From assembly GCA_050486105.1 (NCBI GenBank), contig JBJHCR010000003.1, forward strand, positions 5,522 through 69,521: 64,000 bases of DNA, written 5' to 3'. Origin of the DNA: JAEXNA01 sp050486105. GTDB lineage: Bacteria; Vulcanimicrobiota; Xenobia; Xenobiales; JADMJV01. Position numbers and translations under genes: made by a program. The notes below the pieces were generated by a model, which worked only from the letters and a program-made list of their open reading frames with translations, did no database searches and was not told the origin of the DNA. Below, in pieces: positions 41,783 to 51,385 of the stretch (positions are counted from its first letter, which is position 1; every line of letters starts with the position of its first letter).

Positions 41783-42822
41783 ATGAAACCCCTGTTGCTG
41801 ATCGGGCGTGAGTTTGAAGATGCGCTGCGAAACAGTACTTTCCTTTTGGTCCTTATAGGGCCGGTTCTGTGTAGCATCCTTTTTGTTCAGGTTTCGTCTC
41901 GGGGCGACTTTGCTCGACCGCAGTTGGGAATTGTAGGCTCCGTGGTTGAAGGGTTAGGGTTGGTGCTGTCAACCTCGGACAGCCTGAATACGATTCCTTT
42001 GAGAACCGAGCAAGAAGCCCATTTGGCCCTCAAGGAAGGCCGCATCGACGGATACATCGTTCTTGCTTCCCAGCTTTCAGAAGAGATTGCCAACGGCGAA
42101 TTGCCTACCCTGAAANNNNNNNNNNCGCGAACTCTGTTCGAGCTACACTGTTGGCTCGGGCGCTCGAGGAGGGAGGACGGACGGTGGCCGCCCAGGACCT
42201 TCCGCTGGACGTCTCCGTGGAGGGGGCCGATTTCGAAGGGGTGGGTGGGAGTTGGAAGAGGGGGCTGCTTCCCAGTTGGATTGTTTTCACCGCCATGTCG
42301 GCCCTGATGCTCTGTTCGGCCTCAATAATTGAAGAAAAAGAGCAAAGAACTCTGCTTGGGGTCTTGACAGCGCCTGTCAGCATGGTAGAACTGTGGGTAG
42401 GTAAGGTTGGAGCCGGGGCATTCTTGGCTCTCCTCTCTACCGTGGCGGTTCTCTTAGGAAACGCCGTCATCCCCTCATTGTTGCTGCTGATCCATCTCGC
42501 GATCGGGTGCCTCTGTTTTGCGGCCCTGGGAGTTCTGGTGGGTCTGCTATGCGCGAATCAGTCGGCGGCCAATGCGGCCACTTCCACGCTCTTTATGGTG
42601 ATCTATATTCCTCTGGCCCTTCAGGACCTGAGTGAAGTTTTGACCCGAGCGGCATCTCTGTCCCCGGCCTTTTACTTGCAGCGAGGATCTCGCTCCATGT
42701 TGGCCGGGCAGACTCTAAGTGGATGGCAAGACCTCGCGGTCTTGGCGCTGTCTCTCCTTCTGTTAGCCGGACTAGGGCTTTGGGCAATCCATCGCTCCAA
42801 GAGTCTACTTCCGGAGGGGTGA
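41783..42822 (+). CDS. ABC-2 type transporter permease (interrupted by an assembly gap)
   Basis: The first part (KPLLLIGREFEDALRN, then a TM helix LLVLIGPVLCSILFVQ and an external loop) and the second part (five TM helices, with ASIIEEKEQRTLLGVLTAPV, the E-loop of ABC-2 exporters) form one NatB-like permease. The 10 Ns at 42116-42125 break the frame: the second half reads in a frame two bases away. It partners the ATPase at 40342. Substrate unknown (Na+, drug, lipid or polysaccharide). Confidence 0.85.
42116..42125. other. Assembly gap (10 N) in the ABC-2 permease gene
   Basis: Ten Ns; the coding frames either side differ, so the real missing length is not 10 bases (or two bases are wrong). 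Confidence 0.97.
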
Positions 42823-42902
42823 CAGGGCTGAGAATGCACCTAATACATTGATTTTTGAGCCCACCTGATAAGGTGTGGCCGTGAAAAAAAGGAGAATCGC
42901 TG

Positions 42903-44639
42903 ATGGCGAAGTTGACTCTGGACAGCTTGAAGAATTGCAATCGTGTCGAACTTATGGAAAGGGCGAAAGAGCTTGGTCTCAAGGGCTTTCAGAAGCTCCG
43001 CAAGGATGACATGATCGCCTTGATCCTCGAGAGCGATGCGGCGGTGGCACCATCCACCAAGACTCAAGGCGGCAGTGATGTTGCCGAGGGGGAGTCGGAA
43101 GACTCAGAGACCCGAAGGACTTCCCGGAGTCGTCGCCGCTCGGGGCGAACGGAAACAGAGAAACCTTCAGAAGAGGTGCAGGCAGACGCCGACGGTGAGG
43201 AAGTCGAGGACGAAGAGTCCAATGACCGAAGACCTCGCCGTCGTCGCGCACGCCGGTCTTCAAAGCGTGAGCCTGAGGAAACCAAAGAGGTCGCCGAGGA
43301 AGCCGAGGACGAGGAGGCCGACGAAGAGGCCGAAGAAGATGATGAGCGTGGCCGGTCCCGACGCCGAAGCCGCCGTCGGGGAGGACGAGACCGAGACAGA
43401 GATCGCGATCAGGATCGGGATCAGGACCGAGAGGTCGCCGAAGAGGCAGAGTCTGAAGGAGATGAAGACGGCGAAGATGACGACTCGTCGCGCAACCGTG
43501 GAAAACGCGGCTTGCTCTACGCCAGCGGTGTGCTAGAGATCTTGCCCGAGGGCTACGGTTTTCTGAGAGGGCGACGATATCTGCCAAGTCATTCAGATAT
43601 CTACGTTTCGGTTTCTCAGGTCCGTCGCTTCGGACTGCGCATGGGCGACATGGTGTTGGGACAGGTTCGACCTCCCAAGAGCGGTGAGAAATACTATGGA
43701 CTCCTGAAAGTCGCCACAGTGAACGGCACCGACCCTGAATCCGCCCGCAAGCGGCCCCATTTCGACCAACTGACGCCGATCTTCCCGGAGGAGCGCTACA
43801 CTCTGGAGAGCGACACCACCAACGATTATTCTCGTCGGATCATCGACCTTTTCTCGCCCATTGGAAAGGGACAGCGCGGTCTGCTGGTGGCCCCACCGAA
43901 AGCTGGAAAAACCATTCTTCTGAAAAAGATCGCCAATGGAATAACGGAGAACTACCCCGAGGTGACTTTGATGGCTCTGCTCATCGATGAGCGACCGGAG
44001 GAAGTCACTGATATGGAGCGTTCCATCGACGGAGAAGTGATCGCTTCGACCTTTGATGAGTCTCCCGAGCATCACGCCCACGTCAGCGAACTGGTCTTGG
44101 CAAAGGCCCAGCGCATGGTGGAAATGGGACGAGATGTAGTGATCCTGCTGGACAGCTTGACTCGCATGGGTCGAGCCTATAACAATATCACCCCTCCATC
44201 GGGCCGAACCCTCAGTGGTGGTCTCGACACGGCAGCTCTCAGGACCCCAAAGAGGTTCTTTGGTGCGGCTCGTAACATCGAAAATGGTGGGAGTCTGACG
44301 ATCATCGCCACCGCTCTCATTGAAACCGGGTCCAAGATGGATGAAGTGATCTTTGAAGAGTTCAAAGGCACCGGCAACATGGAGCTTGACTTGTCTCGAA
44401 GGTTGGCAGAGAAGAGAGTTTACCCGGCCATCGACATCAAGAAGTCGGGAACCCGCCGCGAGGACAAACTGCTGACCGAAGAGGAACTGCAGAAGATCAT
44501 CTTGATGCGTCGCGCCTTGAGCTTGTTGGGAGATAACCAAGAGCCAACTGAGGCGGTGCTTGAGCGCATGCGTCGAGCCAAGAGCAACGCGGAGTTCTTG
44601 ATGACCCTCGGTAAGGACACCCCTGCGGTCAGCCGATGA
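42903..44639 (+). CDS. rho: Transcription termination factor Rho with an acidic/Arg-rich insertion
   Basis: 578 residues (E. coli 419). The N-terminal helical domain (residues 1-50) is followed by ~150 residues of Arg/Glu/Asp-rich low-complexity sequence (RRRRSRR-type and DRDRDQDRD) before the OB-fold RNA-binding region (GYGFLRGR). The motor domain has the P-loop APPKAGKT (about 330-336), MALLIDERPEEVTDMERS and the R-loop/Q-loop regions. Rho translocates on RNA to stop transcription. AGGAG 9 bases upstream supports ATG 42903. Confidence 0.95.
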   Translation: MAKLTLDSLKNCNRVELMERAKELGLKGFQKLRKDDMIALILESDAAVAPSTKTQGGSDVAEGESEDSETRRTSRSRRRSGRTETEKPSEEVQADADGEEVEDEESNDRRPRRRRARRSSKREPEETKEVAEEAEDEEADEEAEEDDERGRSRRRSRRRGGRDRDRDRDQDRDQDREVAEEAESEGDEDGEDDDSSRNRGKRGLLYASGVLEILPEGYGFLRGRRYLPSHSDIYVSVSQVRRFGLRMGDMVLGQVRPPKSGEKYYGLLKVATVNGTDPESARKRPHFDQLTPIFPEERYTLESDTTNDYSRRIIDLFSPIGKGQRGLLVAPPKAGKTILLKKIANGITENYPEVTLMALLIDERPEEVTDMERSIDGEVIASTFDESPEHHAHVSELVLAKAQRMVEMGRDVVILLDSLTRMGRAYNNITPPSGRTLSGGLDTAALRTPKRFFGAARNIENGGSLTIIATALIETGSKMDEVIFEEFKGTGNMELDLSRRLAEKRVYPAIDIKKSGTRREDKLLTEEELQKIILMRRALSLLGDNQEPTEAVLERMRRAKSNAEFLMTLGKDTPAVSR

Positions 44640-46000
44640 CCAAGAGAAGGACGAGAGGTCGAGTTGCTAGGTCTTCTGCGCCGGACCGTCGCAAGAGCAA
44701 AGCCGGAAGAGCAGCATCCCCTCTCGTCCCCTTGATCGGCCTTTCGGATGGGAGCGTCACCGATCTTCCCGGCCTGGTTCCCTTGGCCAGGACCGGGAAC
44801 GAGTTTCGTCCACCCAGGGACGAGGAGTTGGTCCTCCTTCCTAAGGATTCCGAACTTCAGTTTCTTCCTGACCGCAACGCTTTGTCGCGGACGGGGGAGG
44901 GTGAATTACTGGCCCTAGAAGGCTCGGCGGTAGCGGTGAGACTCCCTGCCGGATACACTCGGACGTTGCTGCCCGCCTATCAGAAACTCGAGGACGCCCG
45001 GGATCGATACCTCCCGTTTTTCGGCTACACCGCGGTCTTCGCCCGAGGAGACGACCTGGTTTGTGCTGCCGTCCGCACTGAGGAGAGTTCCACCTGGCGA
45101 CCTCAATCTTATCATCACGACAACCTCCCCGCAGACATTGAGGCTTTGAAAAGCAAGTTCCCAGGCAATCGAATTCTGCAGCAATTGCAAACTTGTGCTC
45201 TAGAATACGGGTGTTATAATGCTCAAAACGTTTTCCATCATCGCTGGGAAGGAGCGGTCACCGTTTCTCCGGCCTGCAACGCCCAGTGCTTGGGATGCAT
45301 CTCCCTACAGCCAGAGGATCTGCCTCCATCTCCTCAAGAGCGCTTCGTCTTTAAGCCCACTCTGAAAGAGATCATGGAACTCGGTGCATACCATCTGAAA
45401 GCTCCTCGAGCCATTTTTTCTTTTGGGCAAGGCTGCGAAGGTGAGCCGCTCTTGGCCGGGGATCTGATTTCCGAGGCCGTGGCGAAACTCTCACCATTGG
45501 CCGATCGAGGTACGATCCATCTGAACACCAACGCCTCTTTGCCGAAGCAAGTCAAGAAGATCGTCGATGCGGGATTGGACTCCATGAGGGTTTCGACGAA
45601 TTCCTGTGTTCCCCAGAGTTACGAAACCTATTATCAGCCAAAAAGGTACAGTTTTGAGGCTCTTCGAGAGTCCATTCGAATCGCCCGTCGGGCCGAGGTT
45701 TTTGTCTCCCTAAACCTTCTCATGATGCCAGGCTGGATCGATGCCGAGGATGAGTTTGAAGCTCTAGTTCGTTTTGTCCAAGACGAGGACGTGCAAATGA
45801 TTCAACTCAGAACTCTCAATATCGATCCCGATCTCTACGCTCGACACGTCCCTGTTCCAAAAACTCAGCCCTTGGGAATCCCCAAATTTTTGACCGAATT
45901 AAGAAAGCTTTGCCCCAACTTGATCTTGGGTAACCATTCGCCCCAGGTTCGGAAAGGGGAGGACCTCATTTCCACGAATCGAGCCCCTAGAGTTCTATGA
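44636..46000 (+). CDS. Radical SAM protein
   Basis: 454 residues. The radical SAM cluster motif is CNAQCLGC (Cys214, Cys218, Cys221: CxxxCxxC). The N-terminal ~200 residues form an unknown domain (with KDSELQFLPDR, LLPAYQKLEDAR) before the SAM barrel. Downstream the barrel has GCEGEPLL and MRVSTNSCVPQS. The partner substrate cannot be told. It shares ATGA with the end of rho and with the start of the kinase gene, so these three are probably one translational unit. Confidence 0.83.
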   Translation: MTKRRTRGRVARSSAPDRRKSKAGRAASPLVPLIGLSDGSVTDLPGLVPLARTGNEFRPPRDEELVLLPKDSELQFLPDRNALSRTGEGELLALEGSAVAVRLPAGYTRTLLPAYQKLEDARDRYLPFFGYTAVFARGDDLVCAAVRTEESSTWRPQSYHHDNLPADIEALKSKFPGNRILQQLQTCALEYGCYNAQNVFHHRWEGAVTVSPACNAQCLGCISLQPEDLPPSPQERFVFKPTLKEIMELGAYHLKAPRAIFSFGQGCEGEPLLAGDLISEAVAKLSPLADRGTIHLNTNASLPKQVKKIVDAGLDSMRVSTNSCVPQSYETYYQPKRYSFEALRESIRIARRAEVFVSLNLLMMPGWIDAEDEFEALVRFVQDEDVQMIQLRTLNIDPDLYARHVPVPKTQPLGIPKFLTELRKLCPNLILGNHSPQVRKGEDLISTNRAPRVL

Positions 46001-47982
46001 TCAACGCAACCATCGGACGATATCATATCATTGAAGAGCTTGGTCGCGGCGGGATGGGGGTCGTATATCATGGGCATGACCCGCTCTTAGATAGACCGGC
46101 CGCTATCAAGATCCTGTCACAGCAGTTGGTAGGCAATCCCGAAGCGAAAGAGCGATTTTTGCGAGAGGCCCAAGCTGCAGCTCGTCTCAACCATCCGAAC
46201 ATCACGGCCATCTATGACATCTCAGAGCACGAAGGCATCTATTACCTGGTTTTTGAGTTCATAAACGGGACTGACCTCGATGATTATCTAGAGAAACACA
46301 AGGGTCCTATGGAAGTGGCCAGAGCTCTGGAACTGTTTATTCCGCTTGCTCAAGCTTTGGATTACGCTCATCAGCACGGGATCGTTCACCGCGACGTAAA
46401 GCCGGGCAACGTCATGGTCACTGAAGAGGGGAAAGTGAAGGTGGCCGACTTTGGTATCGCCTGGGTTGAGATGTCTCAGACACTGACTCAGCCGGGCCAA
46501 ATGATCGGGAGTTGTTTTTATTTCTCACCCGAACAGGCCCGAGGAGAAAAGGTAGATCGGCGGGCTGACATCTACTCGTTGGGAATCGTCTTATATCAGA
46601 TGTTGGCCGGGCGAGTGCCTTACCTAGCAGACAACCTGCCCGCCGTCATTCAGCAGCACCTCACCGCTCAACCACCACCGCTCCGGGAATTCAATCGAAA
46701 GGTCCCCCAAAGCGTAGAGGAAGCCGTGTTGAAGTGCATGGCTAAGGACCCGAGTGAGCGATTTCAGAGCGTTTCTGAGTTGATCAAGTCGCTGCAGACC
46801 GAAGAGGTTCCTGAGGACCTGTACAAGACCAACATCAGTCCATCTGAGGCGGCACTTCACAATATTCTGGGCAACAACTACTACAAGCAAGGGAAGCTTG
46901 ACCTTGCCATCATGGAATGGCGCAAGGCCACCGTTTTGGATCCTTACAACGCCCTGACCCACAACAACCTAGGCACGGCCTTGGATGGTCTTGGGAAACT
47001 CGGTGAGGCGGTCGACGAATACCAAAAGGCTGTCAAGTTGAATCCCAACAACTTTGTGGCCCACTACAATATGGGCTCGGCCTATTATCGCCAAGGTCAG
47101 ATAGATCAATCTATCGAGGAGTACCGCAAGGTTACCGTCCTCAACCCAAAATTTGCTCCTGCCTACTATAATTTGGGCAACGGGTTCTACCAACAAGAGA
47201 AGGTCGATGCTGCCATTGAAGAATGGCAGAAGGCTCTCATGCTGAACCCTCAGTTTGCCGAGGTTCACTATAATCTAGGGAACGCCTTTCATGCGAAAGG
47301 ACGCAAGGAAGAGGCGATCAAACACTGGGAGAAAGCCCTAGAGCTCGACCCTCAGTTTGCCGTGGCTCTCTACAACTTAGGAACCATTCAACTTGAAAAA
47401 GGCGATCTCGAGGGAGCCTTGGAACTGTGGAACAAGAGCATTGAGATCAATCCGAATTTCGCTCAGGCCCACTACAATATTGGCAACATGCATTACGAGC
47501 ACGGGAATATCGACCAGGCGATCTCTGAGTGGGAGAAAGCGGCCAATTCTGAGCATGGTTTTTGGCAGGCCCACAACAATCTCGGCAATGCCTATTATCA
47601 GCGCTCCCAATTTGATGATGCCATCAACCAATGGCAGAAGACGGTGCAATTTCAGCCTGATTTTTGGCCTGCTCATTGGAATTTGGCCAACACTTTCTTC
47701 TATCACCGGGGGCAACTCGAAGAGGCTATCGTGGGATGGCAGACGGTTACCCAGATCGAGTCCAATCATTGGCCTTCCTACTACAATTTGGGTGAAGCTT
47801 ACTTAGAGCAAGGGAAGATAGAACTTGCTATACTCGAGTGGGACAAAGTGGTTCAGTTGAATCCAGGTTTCTGGCACGTGTACCATAATTTGGGAACTCT
47901 ATTCTATCAGCGCGGGAAGCTTGACCAGGCCATTGCTTACTGGACGCGGGCAATCGGATTGATGCTTTTTCCGTGGAAGTAG
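45997..47982 (+). CDS. Ser/Thr protein kinase with C-terminal TPR array
   Basis: 661 residues. A Hanks-type kinase domain fills the first ~270 residues: GRGGMGVV (P-loop), AIKIL with Lys38, HRDVKPGN (131-138) and DFG (151-153), with activation-loop ending GSCFYFSPEQ. The remainder contains nine or ten TPR repeats of the AxxNLGNxxYxxGxxDxAIxxW type, many with Trp at position 4-like places, in a regular solenoid. There is no transmembrane helix, so the kinase is soluble. Its start overlaps the radical SAM stop (ATGA). Role in regulating cell cycle or transcription is inference. Confidence 0.93.
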   Translation: MINATIGRYHIIEELGRGGMGVVYHGHDPLLDRPAAIKILSQQLVGNPEAKERFLREAQAAARLNHPNITAIYDISEHEGIYYLVFEFINGTDLDDYLEKHKGPMEVARALELFIPLAQALDYAHQHGIVHRDVKPGNVMVTEEGKVKVADFGIAWVEMSQTLTQPGQMIGSCFYFSPEQARGEKVDRRADIYSLGIVLYQMLAGRVPYLADNLPAVIQQHLTAQPPPLREFNRKVPQSVEEAVLKCMAKDPSERFQSVSELIKSLQTEEVPEDLYKTNISPSEAALHNILGNNYYKQGKLDLAIMEWRKATVLDPYNALTHNNLGTALDGLGKLGEAVDEYQKAVKLNPNNFVAHYNMGSAYYRQGQIDQSIEEYRKVTVLNPKFAPAYYNLGNGFYQQEKVDAAIEEWQKALMLNPQFAEVHYNLGNAFHAKGRKEEAIKHWEKALELDPQFAVALYNLGTIQLEKGDLEGALELWNKSIEINPNFAQAHYNIGNMHYEHGNIDQAISEWEKAANSEHGFWQAHNNLGNAYYQRSQFDDAINQWQKTVQFQPDFWPAHWNLANTFFYHRGQLEEAIVGWQTVTQIESNHWPSYYNLGEAYLEQGKIELAILEWDKVVQLNPGFWHVYHNLGTLFYQRGKLDQAIAYWTRAIGLMLFPWK

Positions 47983-48007
47983 ATGTTGGCATTGAGAGGA
48001 CGATCGG

Positions 48008-48718
48008 ATGAATACACAGGACGAGATTAAGGCGCGCTTGGAAGTGGCTCAACTCTACGAAGAGATGGGTCAAACCGCTAAGGCGGTGAACTACTATATT
48101 GCTGCAGCAGAGATCGCCCTCAAAGGTCGGCTTTTCACCCGGGGGAAAGAGTTCTTAGACAAAGTACTCACCCTTGACCCTGGCAACGAGAAGGCTAAGA
48201 GTTATTTGCAGCGTCTGCAGCAACACTTGGCCAGCGTGGAGGGAGGGGGCGGACAACCTGGAGATCAAGCCGCAGCACCTGGGTCGAGTTCTGCCGTGGC
48301 ACAGACTCCCGTTGCCAATGGAAAGCTCACCATACCAACACCCGCTCTGTATTTGAGGAGTGACCAGATCGGGGCCATCCTGGCTCAGGTCTCATCGGCT
48401 CCCAACGCCAAGTTTTTCCCCTACACTCCTCTGCCGAAAATCGATCAACGGGCCATTGAGCAGAAGGCGCAAGCCTTGGAGGCCAAGCGCGAGCAAGAGC
48501 GAGCCAAGGAACGAACAGCAGTAGAGTCTGCCTTCGGAAATAGGCCACGTCCTGAGTTCAGTGCTGGTGGAGGTATTCTCGATCAAGTCAAGAGATCGGG
48601 CCGAAGCGCGAAGAAAGACAATGAGCCTGAAGCTGATGATGCTGGGCGGCGTCGGGGTCGTCGAGGAGGCAACCAGAGTCTCGCGGATCGGATCGCCCGA
48701 AAGATTCAGGGCTCTTAA
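48008..48718 (+). CDS. TPR-like protein following the kinase
   Basis: 236 residues. Residues ~1-75 form one to two TPR motifs (LEVAQLYEEMGQTAKAVNYY, EFLDKVLTLDPGNEKAKSYL). The middle is Gly/Ala/Pro linker, and the C-terminus is Arg/Glu-rich (RAKERTAVESAF, GRRRGRRGGNQSLADRIARK). It follows the kinase by 25 bp and may be its substrate or partner. No known family is evident. Confidence 0.65.
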   Translation: MNTQDEIKARLEVAQLYEEMGQTAKAVNYYIAAAEIALKGRLFTRGKEFLDKVLTLDPGNEKAKSYLQRLQQHLASVEGGGGQPGDQAAAPGSSSAVAQTPVANGKLTIPTPALYLRSDQIGAILAQVSSAPNAKFFPYTPLPKIDQRAIEQKAQALEAKREQERAKERTAVESAFGNRPRPEFSAGGGILDQVKRSGRSAKKDNEPEADDAGRRRGRRGGNQSLADRIARKIQGS

Positions 48719-48812
48719 GACCTGGCAGTCTCGCATCAGCTAAGGATCTGGGCCGGGGCGTAACGGGTACCTCGAGTTCAACTTTCCCTGTCTCACCAGC
48801 CCAAAGAAGCGG

Positions 48813-49793
48813 CTATCCGTGCCCGGCGCCAACCGGCTCCCTGGCATTTTGCACCGCCATGGCCATCAGAGTCACCATGTGATGCATCAGGGCATTGATG
48901 TGAATGGCGGTGACCATAGCCGGATCCAGGTGAGGCACGAAGCAGACGATGTCTCCGCCCACCATATCGAGACCCTTGAGGCCCAGGAGGATCTGCATCA
49001 CCTCGTTCATCGACATGCCGCCCGCCTCGGGGTCCGCCACTGCGGGGGCTTCGGCCAGCGTGAGCACGTCGAGATCGAAGGTTAGGAAGTAGGGCTGGTC
49101 GTCGAGCACTCGCCGGATCTCCTTGAGCGTGGCCGGAATGCCGATCTCCAGGGTCTCCTCGAGGCGCATCATCCGAAAGCCGGCCTGTTCGGCGAAGGCA
49201 TCCATATCTGGAGACAGCGATGGTCCGTTCAGACCCACCATAATACTCCGCTTGGGATCGATCAGGCCTTCTTCCACGGCAATGGCGCACCAGTTGCCGG
49301 CATGGCAGTGCAGGCCCATGGCGTCACCGTAGCAATCGGTGTGCGAGTCGAAGTGGAGCACGCCGACTGGGCCTTTTCGACGGGACTTCGGTCCGGCGAT
49401 GGCCCGCAGAACCGGCAAGGTGCATCCGTGGTCGCCGCCGATGGTGAAAGGCCGCGTTCCCTTGAGATCGAGTTGGTGATACCAAGCCTCGATTTCGTGC
49501 ACCACGACATCACAGTTGAGATTGGTGATCGGGACGTCGCCGAAGTCCCGGATGCTGGCGATCTGGGCCGCGCTGACGCCAAACTCTCGGTGCATCCGTG
49601 CATAGGGCTTAGAGCGATGGCGCACTGCTCGGGGGGCGAGATACTGGGTGCGCTCCATCGGATTATGCGACCAGGGCAACCCCACCAAAGCGATCTCAGC
49701 GTCGTCCCCTAGAGCGGCAAGTGGACACCCCATGAATGTTGGGATGCCCTCCCAATAAAATAGACTGCTAACTGCTCCGTCAAGATTCATCAT
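48813..49793 (-). CDS. Arginase/agmatinase-family hydrolase
   Basis: 326 residues, GGAGG upstream of ATG 49793. Metal-ligand motifs: GGDHG (first His), HFDSHTDCY (the family has DAHxD; Ser replaces Ala) and FDLDVLTLAEAPAVADPEAGG. All expected Asp/His ligands seem present. The family hydrolyses arginine, agmatine, guanidinobutyrate or formiminoglutamate with two Mn or Ni. The GFNGPxL-like stretch is present but the exact substrate is not predicted. It is GC-rich relative to nearby genes and lies at the edge of a rearranged zone. Confidence 0.88.
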   Translation of the reverse strand: MMNLDGAVSSLFYWEGIPTFMGCPLAALGDDAEIALVGLPWSHNPMERTQYLAPRAVRHRSKPYARMHREFGVSAAQIASIRDFGDVPITNLNCDVVVHEIEAWYHQLDLKGTRPFTIGGDHGCTLPVLRAIAGPKSRRKGPVGVLHFDSHTDCYGDAMGLHCHAGNWCAIAVEEGLIDPKRSIMVGLNGPSLSPDMDAFAEQAGFRMMRLEETLEIGIPATLKEIRRVLDDQPYFLTFDLDVLTLAEAPAVADPEAGGMSMNEVMQILLGLKGLDMVGGDIVCFVPHLDPAMVTAIHINALMHHMVTLMAMAVQNAREPVGAGHG

Positions 49794-49927
49794 CCACCTC
49801 CGATTGGAGCAGATTTCGAAATGTTAAGTCTCGGTCCTTCCGGGGTGAAACGTAGGGCGTTGACGATATTCGAAATTAGGGTACGGCTGCCACGAAACGC
49901 GTCGTGTGGGACAGGCAAGGTTGCTGA

Positions 49928-50287
49928 TCATGGCCTCGTTCTCACCAGCACCATGCTGAGCTCATCGGAGTAGACGAGCTCCCAACCGTCGGCCACGAGT
50001 TTTTGGGCCAGGGCGTTCTCGGTCTCCGTGTGTCGCAGCAAGAAAGCACCAACCTTGTATTTCGCGAGCATCTCGGACCGCGGATCTCCGAGCATGGCCT
50101 GATAGTCTCGCATCAGCTCGGGAGAATAGGTCTCGGAAACGCTGTGGATCAGGGCCGGGGCGTCCCGGTAGACCAGATAGGCGCCTTGCTCAATGCTGTT
50201 GAAAAGGACGTCTCCGTCCGAAAGCGCGGTGTTACCATCTCGGTATCCAGGGGACTGTTTGGTGAAGAATCGGGTTGTCGAAGGGGA
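49928..50287 (-). pseudogene. C-terminal fragment of a membrane glycosyltransferase-like gene
   Basis: An open frame of 119 codons with no plausible start; the sequence (FFTKQSPGYRDGN, YLVYRDAPALIHS, ELMRDYQAMLGDPRS, KYKVGAFLLRH, LVADGWELVYSDELSMVLVR) resembles the soluble C-terminal domain of multi-pass glycosyltransferase-like proteins (dolichol-phosphate-mannose type). The membrane part that should come before is missing, so it is a remnant. A TGA lies upstream at 50288-50290. Confidence 0.6.
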
Positions 50288-50310
50288 TCATTCCCACCAG
50301 GGCGGAAAAT

Positions 50311-50337
50311 CTGGCCAGATCCTAAGGATCTGGCCAG
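50311..50337. repeat. Perfect 12-bp inverted repeat at a broken-gene boundary
   Basis: CTGGCCAGATCC (50311-50322), TAA, GGATCTGGCCAG (50326-50337). It spans the point where the arginase-like fragment stops and sits 24 bp beyond the start of the glycosyltransferase-like fragment. It could be a recombination end or an artefact of a mis-joined assembly. Confidence 0.75.
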
Positions 50338-50505
50338 GCGCTCGAGTGGTCTCCACCGATGGCGATTGGAGTGATGCCGGCCTCGAAGACCTTGATGAAG
50401 TAATTCTTGAAGTCCTCAGCGGCCAAGTCCGGGTGCATGACATTCTCCGGTTGATCCGGGTCGTAGTCTTGTCGGTGCAGTCCCGAAGAGTAACATGGCT
50501 CAGGC
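50322..50505 (-). pseudogene. Fragment of a second arginase-family gene
   Basis: The reading frame from about 50505 to the TAG at 50322 contains HRQDYDPDQPENVMHPDL, DFKNYFIKVFEAGITPIA and IGGDHS, the N-terminal half of an agmatinase. The match breaks off within three codons after GGDHS. No second metal motif and no start are present. It is not a copy of the 48813 gene, which has a different sequence at these positions. Confidence 0.6.
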
Positions 50506-50531
50506 CGCTGGTTTCGGCCAGCGGCCGAAAC
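50503..50531. repeat. Overlapping alternative hairpins
   Basis: GGCCGCTGG (50503-50511) pairs with CCAGCGGCC (50518-50526); alternatively GTTTCGGCC (50511-50519) pairs with GGCCGAAAC (50523-50531). Both are 9-bp perfect. They share the middle, so only one can form at a time, like a small switch. They lie in the region of gene fragments. Confidence 0.55.
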
Positions 50532-50581
50532 GGAAAGACCTCTGAATGCGACGGAACCTCCGCCAGTGGCGGCAGTAAAAC

Positions 50582-51385
50582 CTATCGAATGTCTTCGGCG
50601 GGCAGATGCCTCAAGATCGGCCTGCCTCGGACTCGAAACCCGTCCACTGGAGCATAATTCGAACGGACCAGAAGAACGGCTCGCTGATCGAATGGGCCTG
50701 AGACCGCGAACTGATAGGGGGTCTGCACTTCGATCACTCCCCATTGCAGGCTGTACCATCCATAGTCGTCCCGTAGGAGGCGGCGCTCTCGGCTCCAGGT
50801 CTGCACCCTGTTGCCGAGTTGCTCGAGCTCAAGTTTGGGCAGACTTCCGGGGGCCTCGACCGGTTCAAAGAGCATGATTTGAAGGCAAGGATTAGGGCCG
50901 GACAGCAGTCCCAGGGGGTAGCCTGGTAAAGGCAGTCCAATGCTCGCTTCCGTTTCCGTGTATTGGTAAACCACGAAGCTTGGACCGTCTTCCGACAGGC
51001 GAACAGGAGGCCTGACAAACTGCCGATTTCGAACCTGGGCCGTGCCCCAGTTGGCGTGCTCAAGTGTTTTTAACCGAAATTCGTCGTCGACCACTTCGTT
51101 GCCGTCGAGGTCGATGGCAAAGCCACTGGAAAAGAGATCTCCTTCCCTGAGCTTGCCGTCGTGCTCTCCGCTCACCACCACTCCTTCAATGGGAATAGGG
51201 CAGAAATCCGGGGTATATCTCGGCAAGGTTTCCCAGGTGAGCTCAAAGATGCGAGTCTGCGAGTCAGGGCTGGTCTGGACGAGTTCCAATTTGCCGGGCG
51301 GTTCGCTATCCTCAGCTTGGGCAAAGCCAGGGCCTGAGAAAGCAAACGCGAGAGCCAGGATGAAAAACAGTCTTATGGGCTTCAT
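50582..51385 (-). CDS. Secreted or periplasmic protein of unknown function
   Basis: 267 residues from ATG 51385, which overlaps the DAHP synthase stop (ATGA). An N-terminal signal peptide (Lys then LFFILALAFAFSGPGFAQA, cleavage after AQA) leads to a mainly beta-rich mature domain with several Trp and Tyr residues. One Cys pair (DFCPIPIEG, PNPCLQIM) may form a disulfide. The family is not recognised. It is coupled to the DAHP synthase gene. Confidence 0.65.
   Translation of the reverse strand: MKPIRLFFILALAFAFSGPGFAQAEDSEPPGKLELVQTSPDSQTRIFELTWETLPRYTPDFCPIPIEGVVVSGEHDGKLREGDLFSSGFAIDLDGNEVVDDEFRLKTLEHANWGTAQVRNRQFVRPPVRLSEDGPSFVVYQYTETEASIGLPLPGYPLGLLSGPNPCLQIMLFEPVEAPGSLPKLELEQLGNRVQTWSRERRLLRDDYGWYSLQWGVIEVQTPYQFAVSGPFDQRAVLLVRSNYAPVDGFRVRGRPILRHLPAEDIR

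Noticed and set aside
43593..44540. 315-codon minus-strand ORF antisense to rho
   Set aside because: The plus frame is an unmistakable Rho; the other frame lacks any family pattern and is a shadow.
48724..50118. Same 15-base string (AGTCTCGCATCAGCT) near 48729 and 50104
   Set aside because: A match this short is close to chance in 64 kb and surroundings do not match, so no repeat is called.
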